From Clostridiales bacterium (GTDB lineage Bacteria; Bacillota; Clostridia; Christensenellales; UMGS416), in the NCBI GenBank assembly GCA_012515725.1, contig JAAYXU010000088.1:1-12303 (forward strand): 12,303 nt of DNA. The letters are read 5' to 3'. Shown here in pieces: positions 1 to 6,256 of this stretch. Each line of letters begins with the position of its first letter. Positions within the stretch are counted from its first letter, which is position 1. The translations under genes and the position numbers were made by a program. The notes beneath the pieces were generated by a model that was not told the origin of the DNA, made no database searches, and saw only the letters and a program-made list of their open reading frames with translations.

Positions 1-234
1 GAAAGAACGCTGGATGAGGCGATGTATATCGCCAGAACCGGGGCCACCGTCCGGCAGGCGGCCATGGTGTTCGGAGTGGGGAAATCGACGGTGCATCAGG
101 ATATGATCCGCCGCCTTCCCGGCCTCAACGAGGAGCTTTGCGCACAGGTTATGGCGGTCATGGATAAGAATTTATCCGAGCGCCATATCCGGGGAGGACA
201 AGCCACGCGCCGGAGGTATAAAAATATTCATTGA
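1..234 (+). CDS. spoIIID: Stage III sporulation protein D (SpoIIID), 5' end cut by window
   Basis: SpoIIID is a small DNA-binding transcription factor that acts in the mother cell during endospore formation, where it activates and represses sigma-E and sigma-K genes. The reading frame is open from base 1, so the true start lies outside the window; the 77 visible residues cover most of a protein that is usually 80-95 residues long. The visible helix-turn-helix (FGVGKSTVHQD) and the basic tail (RHIRGGQATRRRYK) correspond closely to the B. subtilis protein (FGVSKSTVHKD and RHLRGGEATKLKYK, from memory). The ATG at 22 is internal, because ERTLDEA before it also matches the family. The stop codon TGA overlaps the -35 box of the next promoter. 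The downstream gene is mbl, as in Bacillus. Identity is very likely. Confidence 0.93.
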   Translation, partial: ERTLDEAMYIARTGATVRQAAMVFGVGKSTVHQDMIRRLPGLNEELCAQVMAVMDKNLSERHIRGGQATRRRYKNIH

Positions 235-260
235 CGAGCCGCGTTAATACGGTTTATAAT
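231..260 (+). promoter_or_regulatory. Sigma-A-type promoter of mbl
   Basis: The -35 box TTGACG (231-236, 5 of 6 to consensus) and the perfect -10 box TATAAT (255-260) are separated by 18 bp. The -35 box includes the spoIIID stop codon. Transcription would begin near 267, leaving an 80-base leader before mbl. That leader has an inverted repeat ATGAAAT (274-280) / ATTTCAT (295-301), but no T-tract follows, so I do not call it a terminator. The promoter would let vegetative cells express mbl independently of sporulation-specific spoIIID transcription. Confidence 0.7.
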
Positions 261-346
261 ACATGTGTAACGTATGAAATAATGGGTTTTTAGCATTTCA
301 TGCCGTAAACCATCCTTATTTCACCAAAGAAAAGAGGGATCGGAGC

Positions 347-1384
347 ATGTGGGGTTATCAGGATGTTGGAATCGACCTGGGCACAGCCAGCGTACTGGTC
401 TATGTCCGGGACAGAGGCATCGTACTGCGCGAGCCTTCGGTTGTAGCCATTGAGAAGAATACGAGGAAGCTCCTTGCCGTGGGCGAGGACGCGCGCAAGA
501 TGCTGGGGCGCACACCCGGTAACATCGTAGCAATACGTCCGCTGCGCGACGGCGTCATATCCGACTATACAGTGACCGAGCGGATGCTCCGGCACGTACT
601 CAATAAGGTGGTGGGGCGCCGGTTCTTCTTCCGGCCCCGCGTCGTGGTCTGCGTACCCAGCGGCGTCACTGAGGTGGAGAAGCGGTCGGTGCGCGAGGCG
701 ACGCTGGACGCGGGCGCGCGCCAGACACTGCTCATCGAGGAGCCCATCGCCGCTGCGATCGGCGCGGGCATCGACATCAGCCGCCCGTATGGATCAATGG
801 TGGTCGATATAGGCGGCGGTACTACCGATATCGCGGCCATATCGCTGGGCGGAGCCGTGGTGTCCGAGTCCATCAAGATCGCCGGAGACAGGTTCGACGA
901 CGCGATCATACGGTACATGCGTAAGCAGCACAATCTGCTTATCGGCGAGAGAACCGCCGAGGAGCTCAAGGTCAATATCGGCGCGGTATTTCCCCGCAAG
1001 GAAGTCATCTATATGGAGGTCACGGGCCGGAACCTCATTTCGGGCCTTCCCAAGACCGTTACCGTCGGCTCTGACGAGATGATCGAGGCGCTCGAGGAGC
1101 CTACGCAGGCGATACTGGAGGCGGTGCACTCGGTACTGGAGCGCACGCCGCCCGAGATTGCAGCCGACATATTCGACCGGGGTATAGTCATGACCGGCGG
1201 CGGGTCGCTGCTCTACGGTCTGGACATGCGCATTCAGCAGCATACCCGCGTTCCCTGCTTTGTGGCTGACGACGCCGTTTCGTGCGTCGCCATCGGTACG
1301 GGCCGCGCGCTGGAGGAAGTCGACCTATACGCACAGAAAAAGCTTTTCTATTCCCGCTCTTCCGACGGAGATTATTACGCCTGA
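347..1384 (+). CDS. mbl: MreB/Mbl family actin-like cell-shape protein
   Basis: This bacterial actin homologue forms ATP-dependent filaments under the membrane and guides the elongation machinery that inserts lateral cell wall. It has 345 residues, normal for MreB/Mbl. The actin-fold nucleotide motifs are in place: phosphate 1 at residues 10-14 (DLGTA), phosphate 2 at 154-159 (DIGGGT), and the adenosine loop TGGGSLLYGL near residue 285. Blocks such as GRTPGNIVAIRPL, LLIGERTAEELK and SVLERTPPE are family hallmarks. The start is set by GAGGG at 334-338, eight bases before the ATG. I chose Mbl over MreB because it lies directly downstream of spoIIID, as in B. subtilis, and away from mreC/mreD. 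The C-terminus (about 15 residues after LEEVDLYAQKK) is slightly longer than in Bacillus Mbl. The family is certain; the paralogue name is inferred. Confidence 0.92.
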   Translation: MWGYQDVGIDLGTASVLVYVRDRGIVLREPSVVAIEKNTRKLLAVGEDARKMLGRTPGNIVAIRPLRDGVISDYTVTERMLRHVLNKVVGRRFFFRPRVVVCVPSGVTEVEKRSVREATLDAGARQTLLIEEPIAAAIGAGIDISRPYGSMVVDIGGGTTDIAAISLGGAVVSESIKIAGDRFDDAIIRYMRKQHNLLIGERTAEELKVNIGAVFPRKEVIYMEVTGRNLISGLPKTVTVGSDEMIEALEEPTQAILEAVHSVLERTPPEIAADIFDRGIVMTGGGSLLYGLDMRIQQHTRVPCFVADDAVSCVAIGTGRALEEVDLYAQKKLFYSRSSDGDYYA

Positions 1385-1409
1385 CCGGGGTAAAACGATA
1401 AACAACAGG

Positions 1410-1440
1410 CCCCCGTTCCCTTAATAGGGATCGGGGGTTT
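1410..1440. terminator. Bidirectional terminator between mbl and the ttcA-like gene
   Basis: The arms CCCCCGTTCCC (1410-1420) and GGGATCGGGGG (1427-1437) pair over 11 positions with one mismatch around a 6-base loop. On the plus strand TTTCTT follows; on the minus strand the exit sequence TGTTGTTTATCGTTTT is also T-rich. It therefore serves both convergent genes. The TAA stop of the minus-strand gene (1421-1423) lies inside the loop. Confidence 0.82.
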
Positions 1441-2194
1441 CTTCATCGCTTCGGGGAGCGCGCCCTTCTTTGGCCTGATCCCACAGATGGTAGGTATGTG
1501 TTTTGCGGATGGCCCGCAGCATGTATTCCTCGGCGTCGGGACGCAGCGTATGCAGATATGTAAGGAGTTTCTTCATGTCTGCGCGGCGGGTATGGCCCGC
1601 CACGGGGCATGGACTTTCCTGCACCGGAAGACCCAGACGGCGCACCGCGCCAATGAGCCGCCGCTCTGGCACGAATACCATCGGCCGTATCTGTGTAATC
1701 CCAGCCCGGTCCATCCGGACAACAGGAGAAAAAGTGTTCAGGCGGCCCTCGTACAGCAGGCTGAGCAGAAAGGTTTCAAGCACGTCTTCCCGGTGATGAC
1801 CAAGCGCCACTTTGCTGCAACCAAGCTCCCGCGCCAGCGTGTGCAGCGCTCCGCGCCGCATTTTGGCGCACAGCGAGCATGGGTTACTTTCCTGCCTTGT
1901 TTCAAAGACAACCTTACCGATATTGGTCTGGCGGAACACATAGGGTATGTTACGCTCCCGGCAGCAGCGGGCGATCGCGTCCGCGTCCAACCCGCCAAGC
2001 CCCAGATCCAGCGTCGCCGCGCTCAGGCGAAAGGTACCGGGGAAGAAATACCGGTAAAGCCCCATCATATGGAGGAGAACCATGCTGTCCTTGCCCCCTG
2101 AAACGCCCACCAGCACGTGATCCCCGTCTGATATCATGCCGAACTCCTCATCGGCTTTGCGGATCGCGCCCAGTATGAACTTCACGTTTTTCAT
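1421..2194 (-). CDS. TtcA-like PP-loop ATPase (tRNA 2-thiolation family)
   Basis: TtcA-type enzymes adenylate a tRNA base and insert sulfur (2-thiocytidine at position 32 in E. coli) using an Fe-S cluster. Visible here are the PP-loop SGGKDS (residues 32-37), a CxxC pair (C106, C109, in NPCSLCAKMRRG), GHHRED (132-137) and a third cysteine C196 in SPCPV. These correspond to the three cluster-ligating cysteines of E. coli TtcA, although the second Cys of its final CNLC is absent. The frame is open to 2272, but I prefer the ATG at 2194. It has GGAAGGG upstream, and a sigma-A-type promoter lies between the two starts, so an upstream start could not be translated from that transcript. The product is then 257 residues. 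The substrate in Firmicutes is uncertain, so I give no symbol. The main alternative is a TilS-like lysidine synthetase, but the CxxC arrangement argues for the TtcA group. Confidence 0.82.
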   Translation of the reverse strand: MKNVKFILGAIRKADEEFGMISDGDHVLVGVSGGKDSMVLLHMMGLYRYFFPGTFRLSAATLDLGLGGLDADAIARCCRERNIPYVFRQTNIGKVVFETRQESNPCSLCAKMRRGALHTLARELGCSKVALGHHREDVLETFLLSLLYEGRLNTFSPVVRMDRAGITQIRPMVFVPERRLIGAVRRLGLPVQESPCPVAGHTRRADMKKLLTYLHTLRPDAEEYMLRAIRKTHTYHLWDQAKEGRAPRSDEETPDPY

Positions 2195-2224
2195 CGCGCC
2201 AGACCCTTCCGGTGTGTTGACAAC

Positions 2225-2253
2225 ATTATACGATATGGGCCGAAGGGTGGCAA
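2225..2253 (-). promoter_or_regulatory. Sigma-A-type promoter of the ttcA-like gene
   Basis: Read on the minus strand, the -35 box TTGCCA (2248-2253, 5 of 6) and the perfect -10 box TATAAT (2225-2230) are exactly 17 bp apart. Transcription would start near 2218, about 24 bases before the chosen ATG at 2194. This excludes the longer open frame from 2272 as the main product. Confidence 0.7.
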
Positions 2254-2315
2254 CGGGGCGCTTGCTTACCAAGTGGATGAATAAAAAAGATAGACCTATT
2301 AATATCCGAGAAAAA

Positions 2316-2333
2316 TGTAAAGAGCCCTTTACA
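2316..2333. promoter_or_regulatory. Palindromic operator TGTAAAG-N4-CTTTACA
   Basis: The perfect 7-bp inverted repeat TGTAAAG (2316-2322) / CTTTACA (2327-2333) is centred on a 4-bp spacer. Its right arm contains the -35 box TTTACA of the cassette promoter. The position and dyad symmetry suit a dimeric repressor, most simply the XRE protein encoded at 2628-2822. That the XRE protein binds here is inference. Confidence 0.6.
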
Positions 2334-2356
2334 ATCTGTTTGCTCCATGCTAGTAT
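2328..2356 (+). promoter_or_regulatory. Promoter of the membrane protein-XRE cassette
   Basis: The -35 box TTTACA (2328-2333, 5 of 6) lies 17 bp from TAGTAT (2351-2356, 4 of 6). The -10 is preceded by TGC, an extended -10 element that would compensate for the weaker hexamer. The -35 is embedded in the palindrome at 2316-2333. Transcription would start near 2363. Confidence 0.6.
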
Positions 2357-2392
2357 ACAGAAGGAGGATTATAAATAAAGGAGAGGACTGCT

Positions 2393-2638
2393 ATGAAAAG
2401 AAAATGGAAAGCGGACGAAATGGAAACGGCCGTTAATTTTAAGGCCATGCGTCTGTCCTGGGTATTTGTTGGGGTAGCCTTATTCGTGTGGTGTATTATG
2501 GAGTACATTAAAGTTGGCGAGTTACCATACTTCCCCTTTATAATACTTTTGGCTCAAAACATTGTCTTTATTTTTGCCAAGTCATTGATTTCACGCAGAC
2601 TGGCTGGCAAAAAGGAAGACCTGGACAATGAAGAATAA
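2393..2638 (+). CDS. Small two-helix membrane protein paired with XRE regulator
   Basis: I do not recognise a named function. The 81-residue product has a charged N-terminus (KRKWKADEMETAVNFKAMR). Two hydrophobic segments follow, at about residues 21-37 (LSWVFVGVALFVWCIME) and 46-63 (YFPFIILLAQNIVFIFAK), with a basic then acidic cytoplasmic-like tail. Small proteins of this shape are common in Firmicutes directly upstream of an XRE-family regulator. AAAGGAGAGG at 2377-2386 supports the ATG. A second AAGGAGG at 2361-2367 has no usable start codon after it. The gene overlaps the next one by 11 bases, so the two are translationally linked. The DNA is visibly more AT-rich than its neighbours, which suggests an acquired cassette. 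A role as signal partner or membrane anchor for the regulator is a guess from the pairing. Confidence 0.78.
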   Translation: MKRKWKADEMETAVNFKAMRLSWVFVGVALFVWCIMEYIKVGELPYFPFIILLAQNIVFIFAKSLISRRLAGKKEDLDNEE

Positions 2639-2822
2639 TATCAGGGTCCTGCGCAAGGAGCTTCGGCTGAGGCAAGAAGATGTCGCCAAAATGGTAGGCG
2701 TTACGCGACAAACGATCATAGCCATCGAAAACGGCAGATATAACCCTACTTTGGAGCTGGCGATAAAACTGGCGATACTATTCGATACTCCGGTTGAAGA
2801 AATATTTCATCTGGAGGAATGA
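2628..2822 (+). CDS. XRE/Cro-type helix-turn-helix transcriptional regulator
   Basis: This 64-residue protein is a single HTH_3 domain. The recognition region spans residues 17-40, with EDVAKMVGVTRQT and then IENGRYNPTLELAIKLA; it ends in the usual FDTPVEEIF segment. It resembles the short one-domain regulators that dimerise on palindromic operators and repress their own operon. AAGGA at 2612-2616 is the likely ribosome site, 11 bases before the ATG and inside the preceding gene. The palindrome over the cassette promoter is its probable target. No sensor domain is present, so any signal probably comes through the upstream membrane protein or through protein level alone. Assignment to the family is secure; the regulon is unknown. 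Confidence 0.92.
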   Translation: MKNNIRVLRKELRLRQEDVAKMVGVTRQTIIAIENGRYNPTLELAIKLAILFDTPVEEIFHLEE

Positions 2823-2840
2823 TGCTCAAGCGCGTCTCCC

Positions 2841-2869
2841 TTGCCAACCATCCACGCGGGTGGTACACT
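2841..2869 (+). promoter_or_regulatory. Candidate typA promoter with extended -10
   Basis: TTGCCA (2841-2846, 5 of 6) and TACACT (2864-2869, 4 of 6) are 17 bp apart, and TGG directly before the -10 forms an extended element. Transcription would start near 2876, about 53 bases before typA. The hairpin and T-run at 2882-2904 would then lie inside the typA leader. Confidence 0.5.
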
Positions 2870-2881
2870 ATTTCGGGATTT

Positions 2882-2904
2882 GGCGCGGGTGCGCCTAGTT
2901 TTTT
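2882..2904 (+). terminator. Terminator or attenuator before typA
   Basis: The stem GGCGC (2882-2886) / GCGCC (2891-2895) with a GGGT loop is followed, after TAG, by six T's (2899-2904). It probably ends the XRE cassette transcript. If the promoter at 2841-2869 is real, it also lies in the typA leader and could attenuate typA. The stem is short, so efficiency is uncertain. Confidence 0.5.
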
Positions 2905-2928
2905 CGACAGGAGCGTTTCACTTAATAT

Positions 2929-4767
2929 ATGACCGACCGACAGGATCTCAGAAACATAGCCATCATCGCCCATGTTGACCATGGCAAGACGACGCTGGTG
3001 GACGCGATGTTCCGCCAGAGCGGGCTTTTCCGGGAGAACCAGAAGCTAAGCGAGCGGGTACTGGACAGCAACGATATTGAGCGCGAGCGGGGCATAACCA
3101 TACTCTCAAAGAACACCGCGATCACCTGGAAGAGCGTACGGATCAATCTGGTGGACACGCCCGGACACGCGGATTTCGGCGGAGAAGTTGAGCGGGTGCT
3201 ATCGATGGTGTCGGGAGCGCTGGTGTTGGTAGACGCCGCCGAGGGGCCGATGCCCCAGACGCGCTTTGTGCTGACCCGTGCGCTGTCGCTGTCGCTGCCC
3301 CTCATACTGGTTATCAACAAGACCGACCGGCCTGACGCGCGGCCCGAGGAGGCGCTCCTTAATACGCAGCTGCTGCTCATGGAGCTTGGAGCCGCTGAGG
3401 AACAGGTGAACAGCCCCGTAATCTACGCGGCGGGACGCGAAGGACGGGCGGGACGGACGCCCGACGCACTGGAGCCCACGCTGGAGCCGCTCTTTGACGC
3501 GATACTGTCGCAAATACCCTGTCCTCGAGGCGATGAGAACGCCCCGGTACGCATGCAGGTATCCACGATCGATTACAGCGACTACGTGGGCCGCATCGCG
3601 ATAGGCCGCGTCGACCGGGGAACGCTGCGGGTCGGAGATACGATCGCGCTGTGCTCGCCGGGCAGACCGACGCCGGGGATCGCTACCCGGGTGTCGAGCA
3701 TACTCATGTTCGAGGGGCTTGGCCGTATACCGGTCACACAGGCGTCGGTGGGCGACATCATCGCTCTTTCTGGAATCGGCGGTATAGAAATCGGTCAAAC
3801 GCTGGCGCATCCCGAGCACCCAGATCCGCTTCCGGTCATCCGTGTGTCCGAACCCACGGTGGCAATGGCGTTCATGGTCAATACCGGTCCGCTGTCGGGC
3901 CGTGACGGGCGCTACGTTACGTCCCGCCAGATCGGTGAACGGCTGCGGCGGGAGACTCAGTCGGACGTGGCGCTGCGCGTAGAGGACACGCAGCGCACTG
4001 ACGCTTTCAATGTCTGCGGGCGGGGTGAGCTGCACCTGTCGATACTGGTCGAGAACATGCGCCGGGAAGGCTACGAGTTCATGGTCAGCAAGCCCGACGT
4101 CATCACCCGGACGGGACCGCAGGGGCGGGAAGAGCCGATAGAGCGCCTGACCCTCGACGTTCCCGAGTCGTCGGTGGGGGCGATTATGGACAACCTGAGC
4201 CAACGCCGGGCTGAGCTGGCCGACATGATCGTGGAGAACGGGCGCGGCCGCCTGGAGTACCGGATTCCGTCCCGGGGGCTGTTCGGATTCCGTGGGGAAA
4301 TGCTCACGCTGACGCAGGGCGAGGGCATCATGAACACGTATTTCGAGGGATACGGGCCGTGGCGGGGCGCGATGCCCGGGCGCAGGGTCGGGTCACTGGT
4401 GGCCTCCGAGTCCGGCAAGGCGATCGCGGCGGCGCTCTTTACGGCACAGAACCGGGGCAGGCTCTTCATAGGGCCGGGCGAGGATGTCTACCAGGGAATG
4501 ATCGTGGGAAGCTGCAGCAGGGCCGAGGATATAGTCGTCAACGTCTGCAAGGGCAAGAAACTGACCAACATGCGGGCCGCGGGTAAGGATGACAACGTGA
4601 TACTCAGCGACCCGCTGCGCATGACTCTGGAGGAAGCGCTCGCCTACCTAGCGGAGGATGAGCTTCTCGAGGTTACGCCGACCGCGTATCGACTCAGGAA
4701 GCGGATACTGAATCCGCAGGAAGCCATGCGGGCGCGGCGGCGGGCAATGACAGCCGAGGAAGACTGA
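2929..4767 (+). CDS. typA: Ribosome-associated translational GTPase TypA/BipA
   Basis: TypA/BipA is an EF-G-like GTPase that binds the ribosome. It is linked to 50S assembly and to growth under cold and other stress. The 612-residue length is normal. GTPase motifs are complete: G1 AHVDHGKT (14-21), G2 with T57 in RERGIT, G3 DTPGH (76-80) and G4 NKTD (130-133). The middle part is a translational beta-barrel (YSDYVGRIAIGRV). The C-terminal half has EF-G III/V-like parts and the BipA-specific domain, with GRGELHLSILVE, PSRGLFGFRGE and the typical GKKLTNMRA. An in-frame TAA at 2923-2925 rules out an earlier start. The only Shine-Dalgarno candidate, AGGAG at 2909-2913, lies 15 bases from the ATG, farther than usual. 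The gene probably forms an operon with the phosphatase 19 bases downstream. Confidence 0.97.
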   Translation: MTDRQDLRNIAIIAHVDHGKTTLVDAMFRQSGLFRENQKLSERVLDSNDIERERGITILSKNTAITWKSVRINLVDTPGHADFGGEVERVLSMVSGALVLVDAAEGPMPQTRFVLTRALSLSLPLILVINKTDRPDARPEEALLNTQLLLMELGAAEEQVNSPVIYAAGREGRAGRTPDALEPTLEPLFDAILSQIPCPRGDENAPVRMQVSTIDYSDYVGRIAIGRVDRGTLRVGDTIALCSPGRPTPGIATRVSSILMFEGLGRIPVTQASVGDIIALSGIGGIEIGQTLAHPEHPDPLPVIRVSEPTVAMAFMVNTGPLSGRDGRYVTSRQIGERLRRETQSDVALRVEDTQRTDAFNVCGRGELHLSILVENMRREGYEFMVSKPDVITRTGPQGREEPIERLTLDVPESSVGAIMDNLSQRRAELADMIVENGRGRLEYRIPSRGLFGFRGEMLTLTQGEGIMNTYFEGYGPWRGAMPGRRVGSLVASESGKAIAAALFTAQNRGRLFIGPGEDVYQGMIVGSCSRAEDIVVNVCKGKKLTNMRAAGKDDNVILSDPLRMTLEEALAYLAEDELLEVTPTAYRLRKRILNPQEAMRARRRAMTAEED

Positions 4768-4786
4768 CAAGACAGGGGGGAGGCGT

Positions 4787-5368
4787 ATGAAGCTCTATCT
4801 GCTGCGCCATGGCGAGTCTGAGGGAAACCGGCAGGGTCTGCTGTGCGGATGGACGGATGTTCCGCTCACGCAGACCGGCAGAGCGCAGGCCGAAGCGACC
4901 CGGAAGAAGTGGGGGAGTGTCGCGTTTGACGAGATATTCAGCAGCCCCCTCAAGAGGGCCGGTGAAACCGCGCGCATCGTCGCGGGCGGCAGAATGGTGC
5001 TAGCCGTGGACGCGCTGCGTGAGAGAAACATGGGCGAATTCGAGGGCCTGACGTGGGATGAGGTGTGTCTCCGTTATCCGGGCGCGCCCGACGCATGGTC
5101 GGAGGACCCAGTCCGCTACGCGCCGCCGGGCGGCGAGAGTATACTGGAGGTTTACGCGCGGTGCAGCCGGGCGGCGGACGGGCTGCTGGCCGGTTATCCC
5201 GAGGCGGAAAGCCTGCTGATCGTTTCCCACGGCGGCGCGCTCGCGTGCATGCTCGCGCATCTTCTGGGACAGCCGCCTGAGAGCGCTCTGCGGTACAGGT
5301 TCGACAACTGCGGCTCGGCGGTTGTGGAGATCATCGGCGGGTTTGCGGTACTTAATAGGCTCGGGTAG
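4787..5368 (+). CDS. Histidine phosphatase family protein (phosphoglycerate mutase-like)
   Basis: Members of this branch hydrolyse small phosphorylated metabolites through a phospho-histidine intermediate; the substrate cannot be read from sequence. The catalytic signature RHGES sits at residues 7-11 with nucleophile H8. R57 (SSPLKRAGETA), the acid E79 in ERNMGEFEG and the second histidine H148 in VSHGG complete the pocket. The 193-residue length fits the CobC/PhoE-like group rather than true dPGM, which is longer. GGGGGGAGG ends a few bases before the ATG. It follows typA by 19 bases and ends just before a clear terminator, so it is the second and last gene of that unit. CobC (alpha-ribazole phosphatase) is an alternative, but no cobalamin genes are nearby. 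Confidence 0.88.
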   Translation: MKLYLLRHGESEGNRQGLLCGWTDVPLTQTGRAQAEATRKKWGSVAFDEIFSSPLKRAGETARIVAGGRMVLAVDALRERNMGEFEGLTWDEVCLRYPGAPDAWSEDPVRYAPPGGESILEVYARCSRAADGLLAGYPEAESLLIVSHGGALACMLAHLLGQPPESALRYRFDNCGSAVVEIIGGFAVLNRLG

Positions 5369-5385
5369 TAGTCGCGGATCATGCG

Positions 5386-5410
5386 CGGGGCTGGTCATAG
5401 CTCCGTTTTT
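5386..5410 (+). terminator. Rho-independent terminator of the typA-phosphatase unit
   Basis: CGGGGCT (5386-5392) pairs with AGCTCCG (5399-5405) over 7 bp, including one G-U pair, around the loop GGTCAT. TTTTT (5406-5410) follows directly. The loop overlaps the -35 box of the next promoter. Confidence 0.75.
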
Positions 5411-5420
5411 CCGCTATAAT
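5392..5420 (+). promoter_or_regulatory. Promoter of the HAD phosphatase-hprK-glk operon
   Basis: The perfect -10 box TATAAT (5415-5420) lies 17 bp after TGGTCA (5392-5397, 4 of 6). The expected start of transcription is near 5427, giving a leader of about 20 bases before the ATG at 5449. The -35 box is in the loop of the preceding terminator. An ATG at 5419 lies within the -10 box and so cannot be the start codon for this transcript. Confidence 0.62.
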
Positions 5421-5448
5421 GGGAGCAATTGATGCGAAAGAGGAAGCT

Positions 5449-6252
5449 ATGAAATACCGTTTGATCGTAATGGATATAGACGACACCCTTATTGGAAACG
5501 ACCTTGTCATCAGCGACGCTAACCGCAGCGCTATCCGGGACGCGGCGGAGGCCGGAGCTGTCATTTCGCTGGCTAGCGGGAGGATGTACGATTCAATACT
5601 TCCCTTTGCCCGTCAGCTTGACGTATCCGGTCCGATTATCTGCTGCCAGGGCGCGGCGGTGGTTGATTCTGAGAGCGGGAAATTGCTGTACCATCTGCCG
5701 CTGCCCCGCGGGGACGCAGCCGAGGTACTGCGCTTTGCCTCGGAGCGCGGCATCTACAGCCAGTATTATTCGCTGGAGAGTTATTTCTTCGCGGCCGAGT
5801 GCGAGGAGAGCCGATACTACGAGCGCATGTCGGGTGTGCGGGGGAGCGCCGTGGGTGAACCTATATGGAAGCGGATTGACTTCGACCCGACGAAGATACT
5901 CTACATCGCGCCGCCTCCCCGTATTCGTAAGGTGTACGCCGAGGCCCGCGAGCGCTTCGGGGACCGGCTCGAGGTAGCTATTTCCAAGATCAATTATCTG
6001 GAGTTTAACCACAGGGATGCCATAAAGGGCAACGCCGTCGCCCGGCTCGCGGAGAGCCTTGGCATACCGCCGGGTGAGGTCATGTGCATAGGGGACGGCA
6101 TTAACGATCTGTCGATGATCCGCGTGGCGGGGCTGGGAGTCGCGATGGGTAACGGCGCGCCCGAGCTTCGCAGCGAGGCCGATTTCGTGACGGCCCGGCG
6201 CGAGGACGACGGCGTGGCGCTTGCGATCAATCGCTTCGTACTGGGCAGGTGA
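5449..6252 (+). CDS. Cof-type HAD-IIB sugar/nucleotide phosphatase
   Basis: This is a haloacid-dehalogenase-fold phosphatase of the Cof/YidA group, cytosolic and usually broad in specificity for sugar phosphates and FMN-like compounds. The four HAD motifs are visible: motif I DIDDT (9-13; D9 nucleophile, D11 acid/base), motif II S43 in ASGR, motif III K193 in IKGNAV, and motif IV GDGINDLSM with D216 and D220. The region between motifs II and III is the IIB cap. The open frame reaches 5419, but the ATG at 5449 follows AGAGGAA and starts directly before the YRLIVMDIDDTL strand, whereas the upstream ATG is part of the -10 box. The product has 267 residues, normal for the family. Its stop is only four bases before hprK, so they are co-transcribed. 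The physiological substrate is unknown. Confidence 0.92.
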   Translation: MKYRLIVMDIDDTLIGNDLVISDANRSAIRDAAEAGAVISLASGRMYDSILPFARQLDVSGPIICCQGAAVVDSESGKLLYHLPLPRGDAAEVLRFASERGIYSQYYSLESYFFAAECEESRYYERMSGVRGSAVGEPIWKRIDFDPTKILYIAPPPRIRKVYAEARERFGDRLEVAISKINYLEFNHRDAIKGNAVARLAESLGIPPGEVMCIGDGINDLSMIRVAGLGVAMGNGAPELRSEADFVTARREDDGVALAINRFVLGR

Positions 6253-6256
6253 GCGC

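Noticed and set aside
274..301. Inverted repeat ATGAAAT/ATTTCAT in the mbl leader as a terminator or riboswitch
   Set aside because: AT-rich 7-bp stem with a 14-base loop and no following T-tract; no riboswitch features are recognisable.
2361..2392. Extra Shine-Dalgarno AAGGAGG suggesting a leader peptide before the membrane-protein gene
   Set aside because: No ATG, GTG or TTG follows at a usable distance, and a second ribosome site sits next to the real ATG.
2841..2869. Hairpin ACCATCC/GGGTGGT (2847-2864) as the cassette terminator
   Set aside because: It contains a G-T pair and is not followed by a T-run; the same bases are better explained as promoter spacer.
3199..4203. 334-codon minus-strand frame inside typA
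   Set aside because: The plus strand has an unambiguous TypA with all GTPase motifs; the antisense product resembles nothing and has no ribosome site that I can see.
5380..5449. CcpA cre site expected near hprK-glk
   Set aside because: I searched by eye for the cre consensus here and at the other promoters and saw no acceptable match.
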